Shown here: positions 9,817 through 19,546 of the stretch, one piece after another
Layout: each line of letters begins with the position of its first letter
Position numbering within the stretch: the stretch's first letter is position 1
Source of the DNA: Coxiella endosymbiont of Amblyomma nuttalli
Lineage (GTDB): Bacteria > Pseudomonadota > Gammaproteobacteria > Coxiellales > Coxiellaceae
DNA: 64,000 nt
Assembly: GCF_018107685.1 (NCBI RefSeq)
Contig: NZ_CP064834.1
Coordinates: 62,001 to 126,000 of the forward strand
Direction: 5' to 3'
Position numbers and translations under genes: made by a program
The notes under the pieces: model-generated
What the model saw: only the letters and a program-made list of their open reading frames with translations
What the model was told of the DNA's origin: nothing
The model's database searches: none

Positions 9817-10260
9817 TAACTGCACGGAGTGAAGCCATTTGCTTTATTTAAAGCATACACGTTTTCCTATTTTGAAACGTAATTTGATTTCGACAGCAAA
9901 AAGGTACATATTAACGGTATAAATAACACTTAACAAAATAATTAACTTACAATAAAAAATAATAGTTCTCTATAAGTTAAGAATAATAGTTTTTTGCTAT
10001 CACACTGATGATATTTTTAACTAGACTCGATTGGTATGGTCATGCCATAAATGCACAATCGTTGATTAAGATAAGTTAGTGTAGCTTTAAGACGTTGAAA
10101 TTACATAATAACTAAATAGTGAAAATTTCTGGAAGACTCATCTGAAGACAAAAATCTGCTAATACCCATAAAAAACGCCGCCTGCTTTAAGCTAGTATGT
10201 TGCAAGCTTGGCAGTAATAAGGAAGGATAGTGTGGATAAAAAACGTGACAGTAGCCATTA

Positions 10261-10300
10261 TTTTATATAAATTTATATAAAAATATAAATTTATATAAAA
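10261..10300. repeat. AT-only palindromic direct repeat
   Basis: Consists of tttatataaatttatataa followed by a second, slightly shifted copy; each copy is itself self-complementary. Only A and T occur. It may form cruciforms or simply be a slippage product. Confidence 0.7.
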
Positions 10301-10305
10301 TTAAA

Positions 10306-10329
10306 GAATAGATAATCGAATAGATAATC
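10306..10329. repeat. Perfect tandem duplication, 12 bp x 2
   Basis: The unit gaatagataatc occurs twice in direct succession. Confidence 0.9.
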
Positions 10330-11653
10330 TATTCGCAATTTTCTTGGTAGGTAAATTGCAAGTACTGTTTTTCTTATATCTCTCACAGATGAATCATGAT
10401 TTCAAAAGAAAGAATCTATTAAAGTTCTAACCCAAACGACGCAAGGAGAGCGATTAATGGGTTTGTTTCTATGTTCTTAGTATTTTTAAATCGCATCACT
10501 ATATGTGTTTTTAAAGTGAGCCGTTTATATATTGTATCACTCCATCTGCAAAGCACACGTCGCGCTTGATTGTGATATATGTTCGAATATTAAGAAGGTT
10601 ATAGTAAGTACCTCAACTCAGTGGCTCGCATTTAATTAAATAAATTTAGGAAGTGGAATTGCCATATTACGATCTCATGATAGTAATTCAGATATCGATA
10701 GACACTATTTACTACTGGTACAACAAAAGTCCTTAAAATAAGGAATCATAGTAGATATTTTCAGAAACTAATGGAAAATCAAATTTGATAATTGGTTTTG
10801 AAAATGTTGGCAGTGTGTCGAAATGAAATTTCGTGATGAGTTAATATCGTGATGAGCCAGTTAATCCTATCCGGTTTGTCGGATTAGATTACTGTCCACT
10901 GACATCACAACTAGAAGTGCATAATATGATGACCGTGGTGTGGCATACGAAAACTCGGTTACTTGTGCTATGCTCTCATGTAGTCAGAGCTTGCTGCTAA
11001 CTTGGAAAATAAATAATAGCTACTTCGATCGATTCTTCAACTTACATCACAGAAAATTTTAAAAAAGATTATAACTACACGATTATACGCTGTAGCAATT
11101 GCTAAAACTTATTTTTTGTAAGATTACCCATGATATCTTTAAAAGATCCGAATTATCCATCTTGCACTATATACACTGCTTTCCGATAGAAAGGCAATGA
11201 AGCTTTATAGCACAAATGCGTATACAGATGTCTACATGAATTTGGTAAACCATACACATTTCCTCATTTTTGCTTGAATATTCTGTCAAACATTGTCCGA
11301 TTTTAATAAACTTCACTTGCTTAGTGATTGTTATCACAAAAGGAATCGTGCTACAGATAGATTGCAATTTTTGGATGTAACAACTGGAAAATTCATATTC
11401 ACTTTTAATCGATTAGATAAACCAACTGTTAATAGAAAACGAAATAGAACATTAATATGTCAAAAGATTTTAGTTGACTATCGATTCACATCAGTCCAAA
11501 AACCAGACATCGGCTTATTTTTACTTCCTCCAAGCAGATCCTTTGGAGCCTCCGTGATAGAAAGGACAGACATTTTAATTAGATGAACAAATTGAATCGT
11601 TAATACAGAGGCATTATATACCGTAACCATGTGATAATGGTCAACTGCATTAA

Positions 11654-11896
11654 TTATTCCCGTCTTTCAAGCTCGTTTAGTTTTTCTTCCAGCATTTCTA
11701 GCTTTGTTCGTGTACGTGCCAACATTTTCACTTGAATATCAAATTCTTCCCGCGTCACTAAATCCATCTTACTAATAGACTGCTGCAAAATGCTTTTAAA
11801 ATTTTTTTCTAAATCCTTCGGTAAATTCTTAACACCAGGCGGTATCAGTTCTAAAAGACGATTTACGATATCATTAATGTATTTTGGATCAAACAT
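11654..11896 (-). CDS. ubiK: Ubiquinone biosynthesis accessory factor UbiK
   Basis: An 80-residue BMFP/YqiC-family protein: N-terminal amphipathic helix (FDPKYINDIVNRLLELIPPG), the signature DLVTREEFDIQVKMLARTR, and a C-terminal coiled coil ending in LEEKLNELERRE. UbiK trimerises with UbiJ and helps assemble the Ubi complex at the membrane. A ribosome binding site (aaggaaag) stands just before the ATG. It lies downstream of waaA on the same strand, separated by 118 bases that include a 19-bp tandem duplication. Together with ubiJ, E, B, H and a second hydroxylase it makes this window unusually rich in ubiquinone genes. It is intact. Confidence 0.92.
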   Translation of the reverse strand: MFDPKYINDIVNRLLELIPPGVKNLPKDLEKNFKSILQQSISKMDLVTREEFDIQVKMLARTRTKLEMLEEKLNELERRE

Positions 11897-11980
11897 ACTC
11901 TTTCCTTACCTTCTTTCTATTTTAGCTATATCATTCACTAGAATCATCAAAGATAACATTCATAATTTAAGAATATCCTT

Positions 11981-12018
11981 AAGATTTAGTATAATTCAGA
12001 AGATTTAGTATAATTCAG
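11981..12018. repeat. Perfect tandem duplication, 19 bp x 2, at the waaA stop codon
   Basis: The unit aagatttagtataattcag is present twice (11981-11999 and 12000-12018). The stop codon of waaA (12015-12017, minus strand) lies inside the second copy, so the duplication reaches exactly to the gene end. Confidence 0.9.
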
Positions 12019-13295
12019 GAACACGAGTTTAGGAACATAAGTTGTTTGATCAGATTCATATGTTTAATAACCGCACCAGTATTGGCAGCACTGACCTGAT
12101 AAGCGCGTTCAGCAAGGGCGTTTTTTTCCTGAGGATTATGAAACAGTTGCGCAGTTGCATTAGAAATGCTTTGACTATCATTTACAATAATTAAAGCGTT
12201 TGCTCCTTTTAATAACTTGCTTGCAGCTACAAAATTATGTAAATAATGTCCGCTGATGAGCGGAAGATGAAGAGCGGCGGGCTCGATAAGGTTGTGTCCG
12301 CCAACAGGAACGAGGCTACCCCCTACAAAGGCAACATCACTAGCTGCATAAAGTAAACAGAGTTCACCCATGGTATCACCAAGTAAAATATCCGTTTTTG
12401 AGTTCGGAATTTGTTGCAGACTTCGTTTGACAATTGAAAAACCGGTTGTTTCACATAGTCGAGCCACTTTAGCAAAACGATCCGGATGTCGTGGTACTAA
12501 AATTAAAAAAGCTTGTGGAAAATGAATACGAAGTTGATGAAATGCTTCGAGTAAAACGATTTCTTCACCTTCGTGGGTACTCGCTGCAATTAACGTTGGA
12601 CGTGTTCCCCAAGTTTCTCGAAGAGATTTACCTTGCTGAATAAGCGATATTGGTATGTGGAGATCAAATTTCATATTACCAGTGATCACTAATTGTTCAG
12701 GTAATAAACCAAGACGAATAAATCGTCTTCCATCGACATCGCTTTGAGCGGCCACACAAGTAATCTTTGAAAGCATTTTTTTTGTAATACTATCGATGCG
12801 TTGATAATTCTGCATAGAACGTTCCGAAAGACGGGCATTGGCTAAACACACAGGAATATTTTGTTGATGAGTATAATGTAATAAATTAGGCCAAAGTTCC
12901 GTTTCCATAATGATAGCAAATTGTGGATGAACGCGTGTTAAAAATCGTTTAATAGGAGCCGGCAAGTCATAAGGTAAATAAACATGGCGGACCCGTTTAG
13001 TATCGAAATTTTTCTGGACCTGTAAAGAACCCGTTGGCGTTGTAGTGGTTATCATCAGTGTATAATGAGGATAATGTTTCTGTAGCGCTTTAATCAAAGG
13101 AATAGCAGCAACAGTTTCTCCTACGGAAACCGCATGAATCCAAATAGAATGGTCATTTGGATCAATAGCATCGATATATCCAAAGCGTTCAAAAAGTCTC
13201 TGACGATACCCTTCTAGTCGCACTGATCGCCATAATAAGCGAAATAATACGAAAGGCATGGCAACATAAAGTAATAAGGTATACAAATAACGCAT
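12015..13295 (-). CDS. waaA: 3-deoxy-D-manno-octulosonic acid (Kdo) transferase
   Basis: Glycosyltransferase of family GT30 that transfers Kdo to lipid IVA at the cytoplasmic face of the inner membrane, an essential step of LPS core synthesis. An N-terminal membrane anchor (MRYLYTLLLYVAMPFVLFR) is followed by the catalytic-region motif IHAVSVGE, the conserved TTTTPTGS, METELWPNLL and LANARLSERS. The C-terminal GT-B half contains VGGSLVPVGGHNLIEPA. I chose the ATG at 13295, which gives 426 residues and the family-like start; an ATG at 13316 and a TTG at 13379 are further upstream and in frame. None has a strong ribosome binding site. Its presence indicates that the organism still makes LPS. 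Confidence 0.92.
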   Translation of the reverse strand: MRYLYTLLLYVAMPFVLFRLLWRSVRLEGYRQRLFERFGYIDAIDPNDHSIWIHAVSVGETVAAIPLIKALQKHYPHYTLMITTTTPTGSLQVQKNFDTKRVRHVYLPYDLPAPIKRFLTRVHPQFAIIMETELWPNLLHYTHQQNIPVCLANARLSERSMQNYQRIDSITKKMLSKITCVAAQSDVDGRRFIRLGLLPEQLVITGNMKFDLHIPISLIQQGKSLRETWGTRPTLIAASTHEGEEIVLLEAFHQLRIHFPQAFLILVPRHPDRFAKVARLCETTGFSIVKRSLQQIPNSKTDILLGDTMGELCLLYAASDVAFVGGSLVPVGGHNLIEPAALHLPLISGHYLHNFVAASKLLKGANALIIVNDSQSISNATAQLFHNPQEKNALAERAYQVSAANTGAVIKHMNLIKQLMFLNSCS

Positions 13296-15938
13296 AAGCT
13301 TGGTGTACAATCCCATATCATATTGTATTAAGCTTTTACTGAAATGACGCACAATAACGCGAATTGAATCTAATAGCAATGTTTTGATAACGATGTTAGT
13401 AGAAAAATAATTAAGTAATTAAGAATACATCACTAGAGTCATGGCAATGCTAAGTGATTTAGTTCAGAAAAATACCTTACTACTTACTCCAACCGTCTAG
13501 CTCATGAGAGCGTGTGGAAATCACGACTTTTCCAAATGACTCAATAAGATGATTGATGATAGTTGCGATATGCCATATAGATGCATATCCAGAACATAAA
13601 GTTTTATCGGTGTTGAATCAATTTTTGATAACTATTAGTTCTAATTTTAGTTCTAATTCGTTTTCCTACTGGCACCAAATTTTCCGATTGTAAGATATAA
13701 ATGGTAAAAAAGGAACATTAATCAAATGGATTTTTGAATGGAGAAAAACTTCAAAATTGCGCACAGTTGGTTCTTTAATAGTAATGAGACACCGACTGTT
13801 CTATGTAATTTGAAATTCCCGTATTAAGATACACTGTGTGAGCAGAGGTCGTTTTATACTCTAGGTTTTATATCTCGGATTCGCTATCTTGGATATCTAT
13901 TTTATAGATAAGAATTCTGGATAGCATATAAAATAGTATTATGCAAAAAAATCGTAACTTATTTGTTCTGATAGATTTTCTCGGTTGTAGACGAGCCACT
14001 ATGGATTCTACGCTATAAAAAGGAATCCATGTCAATGGCTTACACGTACGCATAAGACTAAAGTTATGGAGCATTTTGTGATCGTGATCTCTATAATGTT
14101 ATTACAATTTAAAATTTGGCTGGAGAGAATATCTTTGAACAATTAAGTTCACAAGTTCACACGAAAGTGCGCCATGCTTGTTGCTGGCGTAGCTAATTAA
14201 GATAAAGATGCTGTTATTTTTGTAACTCGATCATGATATTACAGAATTAGTAAGGTTTTGGATAGAGCTCATTGTCACCAGTGTATTTAAAGTGTATAAA
14301 AACGATTAGAAATTGAAAAAATGAAACGTAAAAAGATTACGGTAGTGGTTTCGTGTTGCCTGGCGAATTAGTGAACTATATATTATCTGATGTGATGTAA
14401 CGCGAGTTGTTTTAGATTGGATGCAACCGAACTGTCAAGTCTGCAAAGCAACCATGTGACAAAGTTCTAGGCTATCATACCATTTCATGTACAAATGTCA
14501 ATTAAATATCTGTACAGTTGATATAGGACAAGAGCTAGCCTCACAAGATGTGCACGATATCACAATGATTAGTATTAATCTTGACTCCACACTAACTTAG
14601 AAGAACTTTGTTATAGAAGGATCTATATCCATATCGCTATTGTTGCACGCTTGTCTGCGCAATATTTGAATAATTTTGAATAATGTAGTAATAGAAGCAG
14701 TGAAAGTCATGTCTATGTTGTTATGCCTGGCTTTGTCATATGAACGTGGGTAAGGCGGTTTTTTTAAACTTGTCTTAAAGTAGAAACATTAAAAATAACG
14801 ATTAATTAACATATTAAAGGATAAAATGGAATGAATCTAGACTAATACGTGAGCCAACAATGAAATTCGGAGATGCATCATTTGGTGCAAAACAGTAGAT
14901 ATCTAAAAATTAAATACAGAGATTAAATACAGAATATTTTTAGATATGCTTTTATTTAACAGCGAGTCTCTGACTTTCGTAACTGATTGATAAAAAGCAA
15001 TCTTGCTGAAATTGCAGTTAGTGCTCATGAAACATATGCTTGAACTTGGCTATACATAATTTACAGTAGTTTACTGTCTGATTTAAATAGCGGGTATGTG
15101 CCGTAAAAAATGATAGACGATGATACAAATTTTCGATGTTCCTAAAGGAAGTGAATGGGATAATAGACATTCGCCTAATACTACCATCCAGTTAAGGAAA
15201 TGGTGTTGTTGACACGAGACATTGAGTAGTTATTCTTAATACTACAACACATTAAACAATGATCTTGTATTATGATGGTGGTTTTTATCTCACGCTTTTG
15301 ACTGATAGCATGTAAAAATTAATTGGCAGAATTTTGAATTATATCTATCATTATTAAATGATGATGCAAGATAATTATAGTTTGGTTATTTGTCATTACT
15401 TAATTTAGTATAACTACTACCCGAAAGCATTAGTATGGTATTCGTTAGCTTATAGGAATCGAATCATCTTACCTCTGGAGTACTCTCTTTTAATCTTTTA
15501 AAGCATAATAGTATGTTCCAGGATAGTTCTTAAAACAAGGCATATGCATTATTTAGCCGAGCGTTGCTTCTTCATAAGTGTTTTGGTAAACGCTTCATTA
15601 GCAGGTAATGTTATTGTCAAACGTTCTTTTTGCATAGATAGTCGGAAAATTTGATCGGAACATATTATGTTTATTGATTTTTTGAATTATCTTGATGGAA
15701 TCATTAAAAGAAATTCTAAAATTAATTTTATAGTCATTAGAGAGGAATAGAATCCCAATTAGTACCCTAATTTCTAGACTATCTGCATTAGTAATAGTGC
15801 TACATAGTTCTGTGAGTGAATATCATTGACTGTTAATTCTACTCCCCGTTACAGAGTGCCTTCTTGCTTCAAAGATTCTTTTGCTGACTTTATTTATTAG
15901 TCAACTTTTTGTTTTGAATATAATACAATTGCGTTAGG
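13296..15938. other. Long noncoding stretch between waaA and fau
   Basis: About 2.6 kb without any supportable gene on either strand. A 12-bp tandem duplication lies at 13635-13658 and a near-perfect 13-bp one at 14909-14933. Short protein-like snatches occur (for example GSGFVLPGELVNYILSDVM on the plus strand near 14343-14400, ending at a stop), so one or more decayed genes may have stood here, but no family can be named. Confidence 0.5.
13635..13658. repeat. Perfect tandem duplication, 12 bp x 2
   Basis: The unit ttagttctaatt occurs twice in direct succession. Confidence 0.9.
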
Positions 15939-16529
15939 CTAAAAATAATAAACTTCTTCTTCCGTGACAACGAGGTTTAGAGGGATATCCCATACTTCAG
16001 TGAACAGTGTATCTACTTTCTGAAATTCATAAGCAATACCTATCAAGAGTGGTTTTTTTTCTAAGTGCTGTAAAAAAGCTAGCGTCCTATCATAATAGCC
16101 AGCACCACGACCTAAACGATTACCCCTTTCGTCAAAAGCAACTAAAGGTAGAAATATTAAATCTAATGTCATTATAGAAATGGATTTTTTTTGAGAAAAG
16201 TCAGGTTCTTTGATGCCAAAATAATTTTTTATCAACAAATCTCCTGACTGATAAGAATAAAAACCTAAATGATGATCTTGGTTAACTTGCAAGGCAGGTA
16301 AACAGCATACCTTTCTGCCTCTTAAAGCCTCAGTCAGGAGATTTTTAATATCTACTTCGCCATCATGTGTAAGATAAAATGCTACCTGTTGGCTATCCTG
16401 GAATAAAGAAAGTGTCATTACTTTTTCACAGATAAGATGAGAGAGATTATTTCTTTGTTGAGGAGAAAAACTATTTCTCTTTTGACGCATGAGATTTCGA
16501 AGTCGTTTTTTTTCAGTTGAAACATTCAT
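15939..16529 (-). CDS. fau: 5-formyltetrahydrofolate cyclo-ligase
   Basis: Converts 5-formyl-THF to 5,10-methenyl-THF with ATP, returning this storage form to the folate pool. The N-terminal basic helix (KKRLRNLMRQKRNSF) and the C-terminal ATP/Mg-binding signature GNRLGRGAGYYDRTL at about residues 136-150 are diagnostic. Its 196 residues are normal. In E. coli and relatives this gene (ygfA) lies directly downstream of zapA and the 6S RNA gene; the same arrangement is visible here, with a decayed zapA at 16797-17066. The product feeds the same folate pool that thyA (54718) uses. It is intact; its ATG at 16529 has no strong ribosome binding site. Confidence 0.92.
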   Translation of the reverse strand: MNVSTEKKRLRNLMRQKRNSFSPQQRNNLSHLICEKVMTLSLFQDSQQVAFYLTHDGEVDIKNLLTEALRGRKVCCLPALQVNQDHHLGFYSYQSGDLLIKNYFGIKEPDFSQKKSISIMTLDLIFLPLVAFDERGNRLGRGAGYYDRTLAFLQHLEKKPLLIGIAYEFQKVDTLFTEVWDIPLNLVVTEEEVYYF

Positions 16530-16796
16530 TCAAAATCCACATGACATTATTACTATAACGTTATTACATTTATAGGAGACAGATGGGGTGTAGGTAATCA
16601 CCGGACTCCAAATAACTATTATCTCAAGGTAGCTTATAAATCTACTGAATAGCATGAATACACAGCCAGTTCTCTATAATACTACAATTTATACTAATGT
16701 AAGTTGTGCTGATTCAAATATGCGTTCTTGCAGATGTGTGAGCTACTAAAGAACTTTTATGTTACAACATAACTTCTTTGCATCTCTAGAGCATTT
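16530..16796. other. Expected 6S RNA site between zapA remnant and fau; not recognisable
   Basis: By synteny with zapA-ssrS-fau, a 6S RNA gene would be expected here on the minus strand. I cannot fold this sequence reliably by eye, and I do not see the long closing stem or the conserved central-bubble flanks clearly. The space (267 bases) is large enough for the RNA. It may be eroded or highly divergent. Confidence 0.3.
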
Positions 16797-17066
16797 TCAA
16801 TACAATGCTATAAATCTTGAATGCGCTTGGTTTATTACGCCAACGCGGTTTTTCAGTTGCATGAATTCATGGTAAGTATTTAGTGCGATAATAATCGTAA
16901 TACGTTCGGTATTGTTGATACTAATACGAGTTTGTCGAATTTTTCATGGTTTGTACGTGCTGACATAGTCAGCAGCTTCCTGGAGATCTTGTTTCTGATC
17001 GAGTGGGCATTTAATTTTGTAACTGCGATCCAGGTTTTATAGAAATAATATTCTTTCTTCAGTCAT
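16797..17066 (-). pseudogene. zapA: Decayed zapA (cell division protein ZapA)
   Basis: Read from an ATG at 17066 in one single frame to a TGA at 16797, this 90-codon stretch resembles ZapA but has two in-frame stops, a TAA at codon 10 and a TGA near codon 41. Between them stands DRSYKIKCPLDQKQDLQEAA, the classic ZapA N-terminal strand-and-helix (binding of FtsZ and tetramer formation). After the second stop comes RISINNTERITIIIALNTYH, matching the T-E-R-I-x-I-x-x-A-L-N part of the helix. ZapA bundles FtsZ filaments at the Z-ring. Location next to fau is the canonical zapA position, which strengthens the call. Expression as full-length protein is impossible without readthrough. Confidence 0.82.
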
Positions 17067-17409
17067 GTAATTAATTTTTCTATTTTTTAGATGTCTGTAA
17101 TTTTTCTAATTAACAGTAATTGCTCATGTATCTGATTGGATATTTTTATCATAGCGTATTATTTTTTACCTGTAAGCATGCTTTTTTACCTGTAAGCATG
17201 CGCATGCACGAAGCAAATGATATTAACCCGGTGTTCCAATTATTACGCTCAATGATGTATGTTACTTTCATCCTTGTGATCCTTATTATATTTTCAAGGA
17301 GTAATCTGCGTTTTATGATCTAACACAATAAGCACAGTAAAAAATAATATCAATATCCTATCTTTATTAAGGTCAATCTTATTAGTATTCTTCTTTAGGA
17401 AGAGAAGTT
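17067..17409. other. Noncoding stretch downstream of aminopeptidase P
   Basis: About 340 bases. It holds a perfect 20-bp tandem duplication at 17162-17201 that lies within a chance open frame on the plus strand (17120-17323). No gene is recognised. Confidence 0.6.
17162..17201. repeat. Perfect tandem duplication, 20 bp x 2
   Basis: The unit ttttttacctgtaagcatgc occurs twice without spacer; this is the longest unit among the duplications seen in the window. Confidence 0.92.
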
Positions 17410-19200
17410 TTATAATGGAATAGTTACTGCTTTAAGCCAATCGACTAATGCCGTAGTGGGTAATAAATCCTTTAGTGTTTGATAAATTTGGTGATGATAA
17501 TCGTTAATTTGTTGGATTTCTTCACTGGTAAGTATCTGGACTTGGATTAGCTTTCGACAATAGGGGACTAGTGTAAGATCTTCAAACATATAAAAAGGAC
17601 CATGTTGAGTTCGGCTATCATCGGTAGTAAATTTTTCAATTATTAAACAAAGATTTTCAATCCGGATCCCATATTTATTGGCTAAATACACTCCAGGTTC
17701 GTTACTCAAAATCATACCTGGTTGCAGAGGAATATGTGTATTTCGAGCAGTAATTGCTTGTGGGCCCTCATGCACACATAAGTAACTACCCACACCATGT
17801 CCTGTGCCATGTCTATAATCGAGTGCTTTACGCCAAAGAAATTGATGCGCTAGCGCATCAATACGTTCTCCACAAGTATATTTTGGAAAAACTATATGCC
17901 GGATCGCTAAATGTCCTTTAAGTACCAACGTATAGAGTTCTTTTTGTTCTTCCGTTGGCGTTCCTAAATGGATAGTACGGGTGACATCAGTTGTTCCTGC
18001 TAGATACTGGCCACCAGAGTCAATAAGGTAAAGTGAGGAATCATCGATGCGACTATCAGTTTCAGGAGTTGCAGAGTAGTGAATAATGGCACTATGTGGC
18101 CCAAATCCGCTGATAGTCGCAAAACTTAAATTCACACAGCGAGGGTCCTCTCGACGAAATGCTTCCAGTTTGTTACTAGCTGTTATTTCAGTGACGTCTT
18201 CTTGCCAATGAGTTTCAATCCAGTGTAAAAATTTGACCATGCTTATGGCATCGATGATGTGTGCTTTACGCGCTCCTTCTTGTTCCGTTGGGTTTTTTAT
18301 AGCCTTTGCCAGCGTAATGGGTGAAGGCTGAGCAATCCAAGTAGTAATGTTTTTTAACTGTTTCTTGACCCACCAGCTTGTAATTGTGGGATCCAACCAT
18401 GGGATGCCTGACAGTTGTTGGAGCGCATTAGAAAACGCCTCATAAGGTTTTATTTGAAGAGAAATATCTTCAAATTTCGATTTAACTTCTTTTGTAATTT
18501 TATCGAGATCAACAAAGAGTGTAGCTTCTTTTTTAGTTATAATCGCGTAGCTAATGACAAGCGGATTATAGGTAATATCGTTACCCCGAATATTAAAGAG
18601 CCAAGCAATGGCGTCGAGAGTACTAAGTACGATAACATCAGCATTTACAGACTGGAGAGCTGTTCGTAATTGAGCTAATTTTTTTTCCGTACTTTTTCCC
18701 GCATAGAATTGAGGTTGTAAACGGATAGTGGTTTTTGGAAGGGATGGGCGATTTTTCCAGATTCGATCGATGAGGTTGTCTTCGACAACTATTAGATTAC
18801 CTCCGTTTTTTTTAAGCGCATGTTTAATTCTTTTAGCTTGCTGAATACTAATTAATTGGGAGTCAGTAGCAAAAATAAGAGGACAGTTTTGTTGGACCAA
18901 CCATTGGTCAATGGTTGGTATTTCTCCTTGCTCCATTTTTATTAACCGATATAAAGAATTATCGAGTTGCTGTTCCGCTTGTAAGAAATATCGTGAGTCT
19001 GTCCAGAGAAAAGCTTCATGTATTCCGATAACAAGATCTCCCGCAGAACCAGTAAAATTGCTGATCCAAGCACGACGTTGCCAGCAAGGAGGCACGTACT
19101 CGTTTCCATGTGGATCTGTTGCGGGTACATAGTAATAGTCTGCACCTATTTTACGGATGAGGTTCCGTAACTCAGATAAACGAGTGGCGATAAGGGTCAT
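17410..19200 (-). CDS. Xaa-Pro aminopeptidase (M24B, long three-domain form)
   Basis: Cytosolic metallopeptidase removing an N-terminal residue that precedes proline. The roughly 596-residue length and two N-terminal creatinase-like domains mark the long XPNPEP1-type form, not the shorter E. coli PepP. Dinuclear metal ligands are all visible in the C-terminal pita-bread domain: Asp in LIDSGGQYLAGTTDVTRT (two), His in HGTGHGVGS, Glu in LSNEPGVY and Glu in GIRIENLCLI. I chose the ATG at 19200 because agaggt lies about six bases upstream; a GTG at 19206 is also open. It is divergent from ubiH, the same neighbourhood as pepP-ubiH in E. coli, although this is a different subfamily. It is intact. 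Confidence 0.92.
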   Translation of the reverse strand: MTLIATRLSELRNLIRKIGADYYYVPATDPHGNEYVPPCWQRRAWISNFTGSAGDLVIGIHEAFLWTDSRYFLQAEQQLDNSLYRLIKMEQGEIPTIDQWLVQQNCPLIFATDSQLISIQQAKRIKHALKKNGGNLIVVEDNLIDRIWKNRPSLPKTTIRLQPQFYAGKSTEKKLAQLRTALQSVNADVIVLSTLDAIAWLFNIRGNDITYNPLVISYAIITKKEATLFVDLDKITKEVKSKFEDISLQIKPYEAFSNALQQLSGIPWLDPTITSWWVKKQLKNITTWIAQPSPITLAKAIKNPTEQEGARKAHIIDAISMVKFLHWIETHWQEDVTEITASNKLEAFRREDPRCVNLSFATISGFGPHSAIIHYSATPETDSRIDDSSLYLIDSGGQYLAGTTDVTRTIHLGTPTEEQKELYTLVLKGHLAIRHIVFPKYTCGERIDALAHQFLWRKALDYRHGTGHGVGSYLCVHEGPQAITARNTHIPLQPGMILSNEPGVYLANKYGIRIENLCLIIEKFTTDDSRTQHGPFYMFEDLTLVPYCRKLIQVQILTSEEIQQINDYHHQIYQTLKDLLPTTALVDWLKAVTIPL

Positions 19201-19546
19201 GTTCACCTCTGTTTTCTAAAAACGTTATCACATTGAATTTGAATTTGAGCTTCCATCCCAACTAATTCCGAGGGAAATTTTGTTATTTTGAGATATATCA
19301 TCACATATAACCGATAACATCCTAGAGTGTCTTTTGGATATTATTAGTCATACTTTGTCTTTTGTGGAAGTTCCTTCGTTGTCATAAAAATAGACAGGCT
19401 TTAGTTTTATAGCCCTTAAAGTGATGGATAATGACATAGTGATAGAGAAAAATAAATAGAGTAAAAAGCATTAGTTAATGTTATTTCTAGAGTATGGAGC
19501 AGATGGGTATTTTTTTGAGAGCGCTTGGCGTGATAGAATGGTCTAC
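19201..19546. promoter_or_regulatory. Divergent control region between aminopeptidase P and ubiH
   Basis: About 350 bases separate the two divergent genes, so promoters for both must lie here. I could not fix convincing -35/-10 pairs by eye. A small direct repeat (ttgaatttgaatttgag) lies near 19232-19248. Confidence 0.35.

Larger units (their letters stand above)
9817..11653. other. Long noncoding stretch between ubiB and ubiK
   Basis: About 1.8 kb. It contains an AT-rich palindromic segment at 10261-10300 and a 12-bp tandem duplication at 10306-10329. The only longer open frame (11293-11586, plus strand, 97 codons) has no family resemblance and no ribosome binding site. In many gammaproteobacteria the gene downstream of ubiK is the Mg-chelatase-like comM; I found no recognisable trace of it here. 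Confidence 0.55.

Noticed and set aside
10261-10300. AT-only palindromic tract considered as a replication origin element
   Set aside because: There are no DnaA boxes (TTATCCACA-type) clustered around it and no origin-linked genes nearby; simple AT-rich slippage is enough.
11293-11586. 97-codon plus-strand frame upstream of the ubiK end
   Set aside because: No ribosome binding site, no recognised motif on either strand, and composition as expected from noncoding DNA; kept only as part of the noncoding description.
13868-14074. 68-codon minus-strand frame in the waaA-fau gap
   Set aside because: No ribosome binding site and no family similarity; such lengths are expected by chance over 2.6 kb in six frames.
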